In this document: positions 43,146-51,937 of the stretch, piece after piece
Layout of the letters: each line of letters opens with the position of its first letter
How positions within the stretch are numbered: position 1 is the stretch's first letter
Source: Thermoflexus hugenholtzii JAD2
Lineage (GTDB): Bacteria; Chloroflexota; Chloroflexia; Chloroflexales; Roseiflexaceae
Reading direction: 5' to 3'
DNA: 59,964 nt
Assembly (NCBI GenBank): GCA_945881915.1
Contig: CAMCVW010000018.1
Span: 1 to 59,964 of the forward strand
Translations under genes and position numbers: made by a program
Notes under the pieces: generated by a model
Seen by the model: only the letters and a program-made list of their open reading frames with translations
Databases searched by the model: none
What the model was told of the DNA's origin: nothing

Positions 43146-44123
43146 ATGCATCAGGTTTTTGTCGGCAGCAACAGCGGCGCGTTCATTGTCACCTGGCGTG
43201 ATTCGCTCAGTGACGCGACGATTGAACACCTCGCGGTGGAGCCGGTCATTGCAGCCGCAACCATACCCGGCCGCGGTGTGCTCTGTGCCGTCTATCACAG
43301 CAACGAAGACCATGATCATGCCCGTCTGCTGTGGTACGATGCCGCGACGCGGGCGCTCACCCCCGCCAGCGACACGGTCATCCCGAGGGTCACCAACATC
43401 GGCATTGCCGACGGCCTGATTCGCATCGGTACCGAAGGCCACCGGCTCTACACCCTCGATGAGGGTGTCGTTACCCGTGACGAAGAATTCGATGCGACCT
43501 TGCGGACACACGTGCTGCACGAAAGCAATTACGGCAACGCAATATCGATGATTACCAGCAATCCACGCAGCGGCAAAGGCATCATCGCGGTGAGTACCGG
43601 CGGCTTGTGGGTGCATCGGACAGCGGGATGGGAAGTGATGCATCACCCCCACAATCATCATGTGGGGCATCCCGACGAAGATCTGCGCCTCAGCTGCGTG
43701 CATGGCGTCGCTGCAGGCTCGCACGGTGATATGCTGGTACAGTTCCACCTTGGGCTCAAACTGTTCGACGGGCAGCAGTGGTTTGATGTCGAAAAACCCG
43801 GGCATCATGCAGGATTTTCGACCAACTACCGACCTAGCGACGATGATTTTGTGTCCGTTCCGCTCGCGTTCGACGAACAACGCAGTGCGTTGAATGGCGA
43901 GTTATCGTTTTGGATTATCGATGCTACCACCCGGCGCACCACGAATGTCCTGTTCGGTCCTGGTCGCGATTACAGCTGTGTGTTGCGGAGCGGGATGACT
44001 CGGAGCGGGAACATCATCATTGCAGGAACGACTTCTGGGCGTGTCGTTGCCCTCGAAGGCACACGCGTCAGCGAACTGCCCCATCACCTCGGACGTATTT
44101 TGGCGGTAGCAGCCGTCGGTTGA
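43146..44123 (+). CDS. probable beta-propeller protein paired with a GH78 enzyme
   Basis: 325 residues composed of repeated short strands with Gly/Asp turns (e.g. MHQVFVGSNSGAFIVTW, GNIIIAGTTSGRVVALEGT), reminiscent of sialidase or Kelch-type propellers. No signal peptide and no catalytic motif are seen. GGGAGG lies before the ATG. It is followed 15 bases later by the GH78 gene, so it may work on the same sugar or bind it. Family not recognised. Confidence 0.65.
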   Translation: MHQVFVGSNSGAFIVTWRDSLSDATIEHLAVEPVIAAATIPGRGVLCAVYHSNEDHDHARLLWYDAATRALTPASDTVIPRVTNIGIADGLIRIGTEGHRLYTLDEGVVTRDEEFDATLRTHVLHESNYGNAISMITSNPRSGKGIIAVSTGGLWVHRTAGWEVMHHPHNHHVGHPDEDLRLSCVHGVAAGSHGDMLVQFHLGLKLFDGQQWFDVEKPGHHAGFSTNYRPSDDDFVSVPLAFDEQRSALNGELSFWIIDATTRRTTNVLFGPGRDYSCVLRSGMTRSGNIIIAGTTSGRVVALEGTRVSELPHHLGRILAVAAVG

Positions 44124-44138
44124 TTGAAGGAGCATCAC

Positions 44139-46475
44139 ATGGCACTCGCTTGGCACCAACATGGTCGTTGGCAGGCTCATTGGGTACGCGGGAGTACCAC
44201 GCATGCGCCGCAGGTGACTCTTTTTCATCTGGCAATCACGATTCCCAAAAAACGTACGATCACGTTTTTGGTGAGTGGCGACGAGCGTTTTGAATGGTAC
44301 ATCGACGGTGTCTGTCACGCCCGCGGCCCGGAACGCGGCGATGGCAGTATGTGGCACTATCACACGGTGACCGTTACCCTCGCAGCTGGGGTTCATCATC
44401 TGTCAGCACTGGTCTGGAGCCTCGGTGATGCAGCAGCATTCGCCCAAATCGGCAAAGCGCACGGGCTGATTGTCTCGGCAGATGCCAAAAACAACGCGCT
44501 CTGTGCCACCGGCATTGCACCATGGCGTGCCAAAACGCTCCACAGTTACACCTTCACACCACCCAAACAAGCCTGGGGTACCGGATCGAATGTGGTGTTC
44601 GATGCACGCCTCCATCCCTGGGACTGGCACACCGGTGGCGGCACAGATTGGCTCCCGGTCGCCCCGGTCTACCATGGCGAAGATTCACTCTACGACTACG
44701 AACTCGGCAGTCACAAGCATCTGCAACCAGCGCCGTTGCCTGCGCAGCGCGATGATTTGCGCGGACTGGGGATTGTGCGTTACATCGATGCTGCGACCGA
44801 AGAGAACGCAGCAGCAACCGTCGTTCGCAAAAAAACCGATCTTCAGAGCCAGCACGTGGCATGGCAGGGAATCGCCGATGGAAGTGCATCCCTGACCATC
44901 CCGGCGCATACCACGGTACGGGTCATCTATGACCTCGGTATCTATGTATGTGGCTACCATCGGATGGTGCTCAGTGGCGGGACGGCAGCCCGGGTCCGCA
45001 TCCACTGGGAAGAATCCTTGTCGACGAACCCAAAGGAATACTTCCGCATCAAAACCAACCGGAACGAGGTATTCGGCAAAAACTTTGCAGGGGTGGGCGA
45101 TATCTTCATCGCCGACGGGTCAACGCAGGCAAGTCATCAACCGTTGTGGTGGCAATCGGGTCGGTATATCGAGGTGCTCGTGACCACCGCGGATGAGGCG
45201 TTGACCATTGAATCACTGCGCATCGCCGAAACAGGCTATCCCTTCGCATTCACCGGCGTCTTCGACAGTGATGATCAGCGCCTCAAGAGCGTCATCCCCA
45301 TGATGGAGCGCGTCTTGCAGATGTGCTCCCACGAAACGTACATGGATTGCCCCTACTACGAGCAACTGATGTACATCGGGGATACACGCCTCGAGGCGTT
45401 GGCGACGTATGTACTGACCCAAGACGACCGACTGCCCAGCAAAGCAATCAAGCTTTTTCACCAATCACGCATGCCCAACAACCTGACGCAGTCCCGGTAC
45501 CCCAGCCGGGTCCAGCAAATCATCCCGCCGTTCTCGATGTGGTGGATTGGGATGCTCCACGACAGTGCCTACTGGCGTGGTCGCGGCACAGAAGTACGCA
45601 GCATGTTGCCGGCGATGCGCGGTGTACTGGATGCGTTCCTCGCAGGCACCCAAGACAACGGCCTGGTCGCACCGCCGGCAGGATGGAACTTCGTCGACTG
45701 GGTCCCCGGCTGGCAAGGCGGCATGCCCCCAGGAGCAGATCGGCAGCCCTGCGCGACCATCAATTGGCACATCGTCTATACCCTCGGATTGGCGGCCGAC
45801 CTCGAAGACCACTACGGCGAAGCACTCCTAGCCCAACGTTGGCGCGAGCACGCCAAAACGATTGCTGCTGCACTCAGTCGCACCCTGTGGGACGCCACCG
45901 CAGGTGTCTACCGCGAAGTGCTCGATGGTATGCTCGTCAGCGAACACGCCCAGTGTCTGGCCCTCTTGAGCGGATCAGCCCCTGCCGAACACTGCACTGC
46001 CATGGCCAACGCGTTGCGTAAGCGGACAGAATTTGCACGGACGACCATCTACTTCAGCCACTACTTGTTCGAAGCCTATCGACTCACCGGCGCCATCGAC
46101 CTGCTCATCGACCGCATGCAACTGTGGTTTGATTTGCCGGCACAAGGCCTGACGACGACGGTCGAAATGCCGGAACCGACGCGATCGGATTGTCATGCCT
46201 GGGGTGCACATCCGTTGTTCCACTACCACGCGACCATCATCGGCATCCGACCGGCGGTCCCAGGAGCAAACCATGTGACCATCACTCCACAATTGGGTCC
46301 ACTGCAACGCGCCAATGCCACCACCCCTCTCGCACAGGGCCACATCAAAAGCGCATTCTGGCGCGACAACGGCGTGATGCGCGGCACGGTGACCCTCCCT
46401 GCAGGCGTCAGCGGCGAGATTGTGTTGCCGAGCGGAATCATAAAAATTCCCGCGGGGGGCACGGCGAATTTGTAG
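44139..46475 (+). CDS. family GH78 alpha-L-rhamnosidase-like glycoside hydrolase
   Basis: 778 residues. N-terminal beta-sandwich modules, then an (alpha/alpha)6 barrel with the GH78 catalytic segment DCPYYEQLMYIGDTRLEA, where the acidic residues provide the general acid. A C-terminal beta domain ends near ITPQLGPL. No signal peptide: it starts MALAWHQHGRW, so it would act in the cytosol on imported oligosaccharides or glycosides. GAAGGAG lies before the ATG at 44139. Forms a pair with the upstream propeller gene. Confidence 0.88.
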   Translation: MALAWHQHGRWQAHWVRGSTTHAPQVTLFHLAITIPKKRTITFLVSGDERFEWYIDGVCHARGPERGDGSMWHYHTVTVTLAAGVHHLSALVWSLGDAAAFAQIGKAHGLIVSADAKNNALCATGIAPWRAKTLHSYTFTPPKQAWGTGSNVVFDARLHPWDWHTGGGTDWLPVAPVYHGEDSLYDYELGSHKHLQPAPLPAQRDDLRGLGIVRYIDAATEENAAATVVRKKTDLQSQHVAWQGIADGSASLTIPAHTTVRVIYDLGIYVCGYHRMVLSGGTAARVRIHWEESLSTNPKEYFRIKTNRNEVFGKNFAGVGDIFIADGSTQASHQPLWWQSGRYIEVLVTTADEALTIESLRIAETGYPFAFTGVFDSDDQRLKSVIPMMERVLQMCSHETYMDCPYYEQLMYIGDTRLEALATYVLTQDDRLPSKAIKLFHQSRMPNNLTQSRYPSRVQQIIPPFSMWWIGMLHDSAYWRGRGTEVRSMLPAMRGVLDAFLAGTQDNGLVAPPAGWNFVDWVPGWQGGMPPGADRQPCATINWHIVYTLGLAADLEDHYGEALLAQRWREHAKTIAAALSRTLWDATAGVYREVLDGMLVSEHAQCLALLSGSAPAEHCTAMANALRKRTEFARTTIYFSHYLFEAYRLTGAIDLLIDRMQLWFDLPAQGLTTTVEMPEPTRSDCHAWGAHPLFHYHATIIGIRPAVPGANHVTITPQLGPLQRANATTPLAQGHIKSAFWRDNGVMRGTVTLPAGVSGEIVLPSGIIKIPAGGTANL

Positions 46476-46489
46476 GGAGAGAAATTCAT

Positions 46490-46534
46490 CCTCACCGAGC
46501 GTATCCCCCTCAGCTCGGTGGGGATTTTAACTTT
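46490..46534. terminator. terminator between convergent GH78 and DUF262 genes
   Basis: CCTCACCGAGC and GCTCGGTGGGG arms around a 12-base loop, then ATTTTAACTTT on the plus strand. Confidence 0.75.
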
Positions 46535-46545
46535 ATAATTCTTGG

Positions 46546-48336
46546 TTACGGACGAAACGCCAAATCTGCCACAAATAAATCACCATACAACTGCTCGCGC
46601 TGCCTTATCACTTCGTCGTTCCACCCCGACAGATACGGTGGTGCAACCTCGTGAATGCGCTTTATAACTGTGTGTTGTGAGGGCGTCACGACGAGGTCAT
46701 CAACTGCACACAAGGACTGTGTGAGGATGAGGTTTGATGTACGGTAGACCTCACGTTTGTCGGCTGGATTACTCCCACCAGCAACGCGCTGATCGACAGG
46801 GTGCGCTAGGACCAAGTTCCCGATGCTATCCGTCAGTTCATTTCCGCCATAGATGGACATAGGATTGATGTGTTCGATGTCATACCCTAACTTTGATTGA
46901 GCCTTTGTCGCTGCACTGGCATAAAGCATCGCAGAAAGTTCGGGCACCGCAGCTACAGCAGCATCAATTTGAATCTTACGGCTTATGCGCGCCAGAATAT
47001 ACCGAATTCGCTTTTTGTCATTACTGCGTCGAGTCCGCAAACCCCCTATGTTCAAGCGAAGCATTGCCAAGAGTCGCACATGATCACCGTGAGCACATAC
47101 TGATGCAGCACGAATCTGATCGTATGTTGCATGCGTTGGAAGCATCCGCACCGCAAGACACCACGCAGGCACCAAGCGTTCGTATTCCTGAGGACGTTCC
47201 TTGGCAAGAAGTGACAAAATGGTCCGATCATCAACAAATCGACCTAAAATTTCGAAACTCTCTTTGGCCAAATGAGCTCCTGCCAACAGAATAGGATAGT
47301 TCTGGACTGCGCCGAAATACCTCGAACCTTGTGTGACACGGGTATCTTCGCCACGTGGTGTTTTCCCCAAATCAATTGACCTCAGATACGTCGCCTGGAC
47401 GGGAAGTGACCGAGCAAAGCGAATGGACTCTGCTTCGCCCGTCAATTCAGCCCGCCACTTATCTCGAATATCACGATTAGAGACATTCTCCCCTCGCAGT
47501 GCAAACATCATTGCTCGCAAAAGGTACTCAATGCTTCGAATGCGTCCAGTCTTACAGAGATACAGTGTCGCATTTGCTATGTCCCAATCTGTAGAAACGC
47601 TATCCAGGAACGCCTCATTGCTTACTTTTTGGAAAATGACGTTTTTGATTAAATCTGCACTACTCAACCCCAAACCACGGTTATTTATTTTTTCAAATAT
47701 ATCAACGGCCATCTCTGTATTTGGAAGCTCAAGTCTCACCATAAATATACGGTCGACAATCTTCTGATACAGCTCTGGGATGTCGACAACATTTGGCCAC
47801 TCGTCATCCAAATATGCGTTTATTGTGTCGTAGGCCTCCTTGATGTTTTCACGGGTCCACCCATTGATATCAGGTTGTTCACGACTGTGTATATAGGCCT
47901 CAACGAGTGCGACGCCTTCCGCTGCGACCGTTACCTTTGCTCGCAGCCCGTCAGCGGAACTCCCGCGTACTTCACGCATTATGAGTCCAGCCAGTCGGCT
48001 TGCTGTGAACTGCAAGCCAGCGTTCACATTCATATGTGGGATCTGCATGAACCGTTTGTGCAAGGCAATCAACAACAGAAGAAGCGTCGTAACACGTTGT
48101 TGGCCGTCAACCAGGATGTAATCCTCGCTCGTTGACCCGTATGACACGATCACCTGCCCTAGTAAATAGACAGGACTTCCGGACTCAAGAAATTCGTGCA
48201 CGTCCTCCAAAAGTTGCTTGACCTGCTCCTCCTTCCATGCATACCCACGCTGAAAATCGGGAACCGCGTACGACTTCTGAAAAAAGTCATGGATTGATAA
48301 ACATGGAGACTGTGGAATGAGCAATGGCGATGACAT
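46546..48336 (-). CDS. DUF262/DUF1524 protein (GmrSD-like, possible anti-phage nuclease)
   Basis: 596 residues in the GmrSD layout: N-terminal DUF262 with VPDFQRGYAW and the DGQQR motif (77-81), which in GmrS-type proteins binds and hydrolyses nucleotide, and C-terminal HNH-like DUF1524 with IEHINP (487-492) and SIGNL. Single-chain GmrSD proteins are type IV restriction enzymes acting on modified phage DNA. The gene is visibly more AT-rich than its neighbours, suggesting horizontal gain. No partner gene or methyltransferase is adjacent, and it interrupts the bch region. Confidence 0.85.
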   Translation of the reverse strand: MSSPLLIPQSPCLSIHDFFQKSYAVPDFQRGYAWKEEQVKQLLEDVHEFLESGSPVYLLGQVIVSYGSTSEDYILVDGQQRVTTLLLLLIALHKRFMQIPHMNVNAGLQFTASRLAGLIMREVRGSSADGLRAKVTVAAEGVALVEAYIHSREQPDINGWTRENIKEAYDTINAYLDDEWPNVVDIPELYQKIVDRIFMVRLELPNTEMAVDIFEKINNRGLGLSSADLIKNVIFQKVSNEAFLDSVSTDWDIANATLYLCKTGRIRSIEYLLRAMMFALRGENVSNRDIRDKWRAELTGEAESIRFARSLPVQATYLRSIDLGKTPRGEDTRVTQGSRYFGAVQNYPILLAGAHLAKESFEILGRFVDDRTILSLLAKERPQEYERLVPAWCLAVRMLPTHATYDQIRAASVCAHGDHVRLLAMLRLNIGGLRTRRSNDKKRIRYILARISRKIQIDAAVAAVPELSAMLYASAATKAQSKLGYDIEHINPMSIYGGNELTDSIGNLVLAHPVDQRVAGGSNPADKREVYRTSNLILTQSLCAVDDLVVTPSQHTVIKRIHEVAPPYLSGWNDEVIRQREQLYGDLFVADLAFRP

Positions 48337-48411
48337 AGCAACTCTTTTCTCATTTTGACGTACGATCGTGATCCATAGATCTTACGTCATCCCTGATCGA
48401 CCGTCAAAAAG

Positions 48412-48439
48412 CACCTCCCGCGGTAGACCGCGGGAGGTG
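48412..48439 (-). terminator. terminator of bchI
   Basis: Perfect CACCTCCCGCGGT / ACCGCGGGAGGTG arms, followed by TTTTT on the minus strand. Confidence 0.85.
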
Positions 48440-48462
48440 CGAGCGCAACGTTTTCCGTGGGT

Positions 48463-49521
48463 TTAGCTTTTCTGCTTGGCGCGCATATCTTCAATGGCGC
48501 GTTGGATGCGGTGTTCGTCGCCGGTGGTCTCGAGCGGATCTTTGCGCAGGCGGTGGCGCAGTGCCAAAACCGCCACGCGCAGGACATCCTCAGCACCTGC
48601 AGTGGTTCGTTTTTCGTAGGCTGCTAAGGCACCGGCAGCGCGGGTGAGCGTCAATTCGCCGCGATGGCCATCAATGGCCAGGAGCGCACAGATTTCTGCC
48701 GCTGCATAAAGGCACGCGTCCAGAATCTCGACGGTAGGGAGGAGCTTCTGGGCGGCTTTGATTTTTTTGCTCAGCTTGACTTGCTCTTTTTCCCAGTGTG
48801 CGCAGAAGGTCAGCGGGTCTAGGTCGTAGGCCCGGCGGCGCCGCACGATTTCGACCCGTTCGGGGATATCCGTAATCGTGGTAATGCGCGCATGCAAGCC
48901 AAAGCGATCGAGCAACTGCGGGCGCAAATCGCCTTCCTCGGGATTCCCCGAACCAACCAGCACAAAGCGCGCCGGGTGGCGCACGCTGATGCCCTCACGC
49001 TCGACCACATTGACTCCCGAGGTCGCGACGTCGAGCAGCAAGTCTACCAGATGGTCCTCGAGCAGATTGACCTCATCGATGTACAAAAACCCGCGATTCG
49101 CCCGGGCCAACAGACCCGGCGCAAATGCCTGCACGCCGTCGACCAACGCGCGCTCGATGTCCAATGCACCGACGACCCGGTCCTCAGTCGCACCGAGTGG
49201 CAGGTCGACGACCGGGACTGGTCCCGTCTGCGCCGTCCGTTTATGGCCGTCGTTGCAGAAGGTACACATCGGCGACGGATGCAGCGGGTTGCAGTTGTAT
49301 GGGCAGCCGACGACGGTCGCCACCTCTGGGAGCATATCCGCCAACGCACGCACCGCAGTGCTTTTGGCGGTACCGCGATGACCCATGATCATCACCCCAC
49401 CGATGGTCGGGTCGACGACACACAGGGTCAACGCGAGTTTGAGTTCCGCCTGGCCAACAATGGCCGAAAAAGGGAATACCTGTTGGGGCTTTGGCTTTGA
49501 CTGAGAGGCATCCTGCGCCAT
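48463..49521 (-). CDS. bchI: magnesium chelatase subunit I (BchI)
   Basis: 352-residue AAA+ ATPase motor of Mg-chelatase. Walker A is GHRGTAKST (47-55), Walker B is LYIDEVNLL, the arginine-finger region is RPQLLDRFGL, and the cysteine group typical of BchI is at 73, 77, 86 and 89. It hexamerises and drives Mg insertion together with BchD. AAAGGA precedes the ATG. Last in the leftward operon pucC-like, methyltransferase, bchI, with a 25-base gap to the methyltransferase. Confidence 0.96.
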   Translation of the reverse strand: MAQDASQSKPKPQQVFPFSAIVGQAELKLALTLCVVDPTIGGVMIMGHRGTAKSTAVRALADMLPEVATVVGCPYNCNPLHPSPMCTFCNDGHKRTAQTGPVPVVDLPLGATEDRVVGALDIERALVDGVQAFAPGLLARANRGFLYIDEVNLLEDHLVDLLLDVATSGVNVVEREGISVRHPARFVLVGSGNPEEGDLRPQLLDRFGLHARITTITDIPERVEIVRRRRAYDLDPLTFCAHWEKEQVKLSKKIKAAQKLLPTVEILDACLYAAAEICALLAIDGHRGELTLTRAAGALAAYEKRTTAGAEDVLRVAVLALRHRLRKDPLETTGDEHRIQRAIEDMRAKQKS

Positions 49522-49546
49522 GGTGAGGAATCCTTTCCGTCCGGCA

Positions 49547-50335
49547 CTACACTGCTGCGGCAGCCTGATGATGTATCCGATACGAGTTTATGACGAAGCG
49601 GCGTTCGTACGGCATCACCGTATCGAAATCAGGCCATTCTCCATGCGCCCATTCTGCTACCTTTGCCAAGGTAGCATCCAAAAGAGTCGGTTCAATCGCC
49701 CACGTCTCGGGATCGGTGCGGCTTTGCATCTGTGCCAGCATTTGTGCGGGCGATGCGTAGGCCTGCCAGCTCGCCGCGGTGTCTTCGGGCAACGATTCGG
49801 CCCCCATCCGTGCGAGGAACTGCTGTTTGGCTGCACCAGCACCTGGAGGACGAATACCAGGCGACAACGCCATGATGACCTCACGCATACGATTCCGCAT
49901 GCGCATTGCTGGCGACGTCGGATCGTTCCAGTCGCGTCCTTCGATGAACAACCCACCTTCACGGATGACACGTACGGATTCGCGCAGGACCTCACGCCAG
50001 TCGCTGGCGTGATGCAGCACGTGTACTGCCAGGGTTGCATCGAAGCTTCCACGTGCAAATGGCATGGCCATCATATCGGCTACGAGGAGTCGGTCGAGTC
50101 CGCGTTGTGCTGCACCGTGCAACATCCCCGGCGAAACGTCGAATCCTACTACTGTACACCCGTTTGCAACAACTGGTGCCGCAATCCGTCCCGTGCCAAT
50201 GCCTATTTCCAAAATACGACCACCGAGACCGACCTGGCTGACAAGGTAGCGACCGATATCTGTCGAGACAGACGCGTCATGCACGTGGATGTCGTCGTAG
50301 TTGGCTGCTACTTTTTGAAAATCAAATTTGCTCAT
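49547..50335 (-). CDS. class I SAM-dependent methyltransferase in the bchI operon
   Basis: 262 residues with motif I LEIGIGTGRIAAPV, a post-I aspartate in VVGFDVSPGM and motif III around LRESVRVIREGGLFI. The fold is UbiE-like rather than obviously BchM. It lies 14 bases after the PucC-like gene and 25 bases before bchI, so it is expressed with pigment genes. BchM, which methylates Mg-protoporphyrin IX directly after the chelatase, is not otherwise seen in this window, so this is a candidate for that step or for another pigment or lipid methylation. Confidence 0.8.
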   Translation of the reverse strand: MSKFDFQKVAANYDDIHVHDASVSTDIGRYLVSQVGLGGRILEIGIGTGRIAAPVVANGCTVVGFDVSPGMLHGAAQRGLDRLLVADMMAMPFARGSFDATLAVHVLHHASDWREVLRESVRVIREGGLFIEGRDWNDPTSPAMRMRNRMREVIMALSPGIRPPGAGAAKQQFLARMGAESLPEDTAASWQAYASPAQMLAQMQSRTDPETWAIEPTLLDATLAKVAEWAHGEWPDFDTVMPYERRFVINSYRIHHQAAAAV

Positions 50336-50349
50336 GGCCGCGGTTACCT

Positions 50350-51717
50350 CTACGTTGCAGCGCTGTTTTCCATTGCCAACGACAGGTCTTTCGTACTCAA
50401 TGACCGGAACTCCACAATACTCACATTACGGAGCATCGCAGCACCGAGTACCATCAACACCAATTCCAAGCCAAAAATCGTCGAATAGCCCAGTGCAGGA
50501 GACATGAGCCCCGTCTCGATGAGTCCCGACTTGAGTGCACCACTCAAGATGGTCGACAAGCCAACACCGAACGCCTGCGCCATACCCCAAATGCCCATGT
50601 ACAACCCTGTCGAACCCTCTACGGTCATATCCATCATCAGCGACAAGGCGCCGACGTTATAGAACCCGGTAAACAAACCCATGATGACTAACGCAGGCGT
50701 CATCAGTTCCCGTTGGCCGGTGAATGCTGCAATCGACAGTATTCCCAGCCCAAATGCCGTCCCGAGCCCACCGACAATGCCGATCGTTTTCTTTTTGATG
50801 GAAGTGGTGCTGCTCAGAATCCCCATGATAATCATCCCGATGAGTACACCGCCACCCCACATGGTGTTGAAGGACGATGTCTCTTTGATGCTCATCCCGA
50901 ACACCTCGCCACCAAAGACTTCGAGGATAGCATCCTGAAGGAAGATACCAATAATCGAGAAGATGACGAACAAAAAGAACGCACGAACCTGACTATTGGT
51001 TTTGATGAGTTTGAATGCGACCCCTAATGCATTCAACGGCGAGACGGAGGCGGTCATCGAAGAAGCAGCTATCTGACGCAACTCTTCATTTGTGCGGCGC
51101 TTTTCGACACCAAGAATGGGCAACGCAGCGATGAACACGATGAATGGGGTGAATGAATAGATGCGTTCCATCTCGGCAAAAATGAATGTCTCGCTGATGT
51201 TTGCTCTAATGACAATGGCGGCTGCAATCGCACTGATAATGGTGAACGTCCAGACGACCGCCACAACAGCGCCCCGCTTTTCGGAATTGGTGACTTCCGC
51301 AATCAGTGCATGATGCGTATCACCGGTCGTTGCAATCCCGATTCCAAAGAGGAACAGCAACCCAAATCCGAAGACAAAGCCCAGCGTATCGCCTTGACTC
51401 ATCATCAGAGCGACGCGCGGCAGGAAGACAAACACCATCGCTGCCAGCATGCTCCCGATGAAGAAGTACGGCGTCCGCCGATACCCCAATATCGGGAAGC
51501 GGTCAGCGATTCGCCCCATGATGACCTGAAATGGCGACAAAAAGTGGTGCATGCCAATCATGATGGTGATGACCACTGCGGCAATACCGAGTTCGTGGAT
51601 CGATATTCGATTGAAGTTACTCGTCAAAAGGGCAAACATCCATCCTGCCCCAATTTTTGGGATGGCGAGGCGGAGGGTATCGGAAACGCCTCGAAGTGCT
51701 CGTATCACTGCTGCCAT
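50350..51717 (-). CDS. PucC/LhaA-type (BCD family) MFS transporter
   Basis: 455-residue membrane protein with about 12 helices. Family signatures are GMHHFLSPFQVIMGRIADRFP with GYRRTPYFFIG, and near the end GLYMGIWGMAQAFGVGLS. PucC/LhaA proteins assist assembly of light-harvesting complexes or move bacteriochlorophyll. Start is the ATG at 51717 with GAAAGGGAC upstream; a longer reading to 51852 adds 45 non-family residues. First gene of the pucC-like, methyltransferase, bchI operon. Confidence 0.88.
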   Translation of the reverse strand: MAAVIRALRGVSDTLRLAIPKIGAGWMFALLTSNFNRISIHELGIAAVVITIMIGMHHFLSPFQVIMGRIADRFPILGYRRTPYFFIGSMLAAMVFVFLPRVALMMSQGDTLGFVFGFGLLFLFGIGIATTGDTHHALIAEVTNSEKRGAVVAVVWTFTIISAIAAAIVIRANISETFIFAEMERIYSFTPFIVFIAALPILGVEKRRTNEELRQIAASSMTASVSPLNALGVAFKLIKTNSQVRAFFLFVIFSIIGIFLQDAILEVFGGEVFGMSIKETSSFNTMWGGGVLIGMIIMGILSSTTSIKKKTIGIVGGLGTAFGLGILSIAAFTGQRELMTPALVIMGLFTGFYNVGALSLMMDMTVEGSTGLYMGIWGMAQAFGVGLSTILSGALKSGLIETGLMSPALGYSTIFGLELVLMVLGAAMLRNVSIVEFRSLSTKDLSLAMENSAAT

Positions 51718-51867
51718 AGCATGTGTCCCTTTCCATGCATCATACGAATCGCAAGCTGACTCGTAGTACCGAGTCTTACGCAGAAGTATAGCACCGAGAA
51801 TTTCTGCTTCTGAACTGCATTCTGATACATCCATTCGAATATTCGTACACAATTACTCCACAAAAAA

Positions 51868-51892
51868 GCATACGCACATTTTGTGCGTATGC
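51868..51892 (-). terminator. terminator after the M24 peptidase gene
   Basis: GCATACGCAC, ATTTT loop, GTGCGTATGC; on the minus strand TTTTTT follows. About 45 bases beyond the stop. Confidence 0.75.
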
Positions 51893-51937
51893 AATGCGTT
51901 TACATCTTTGCAAAGCCATAACAGAAGCAGTGCAAAT

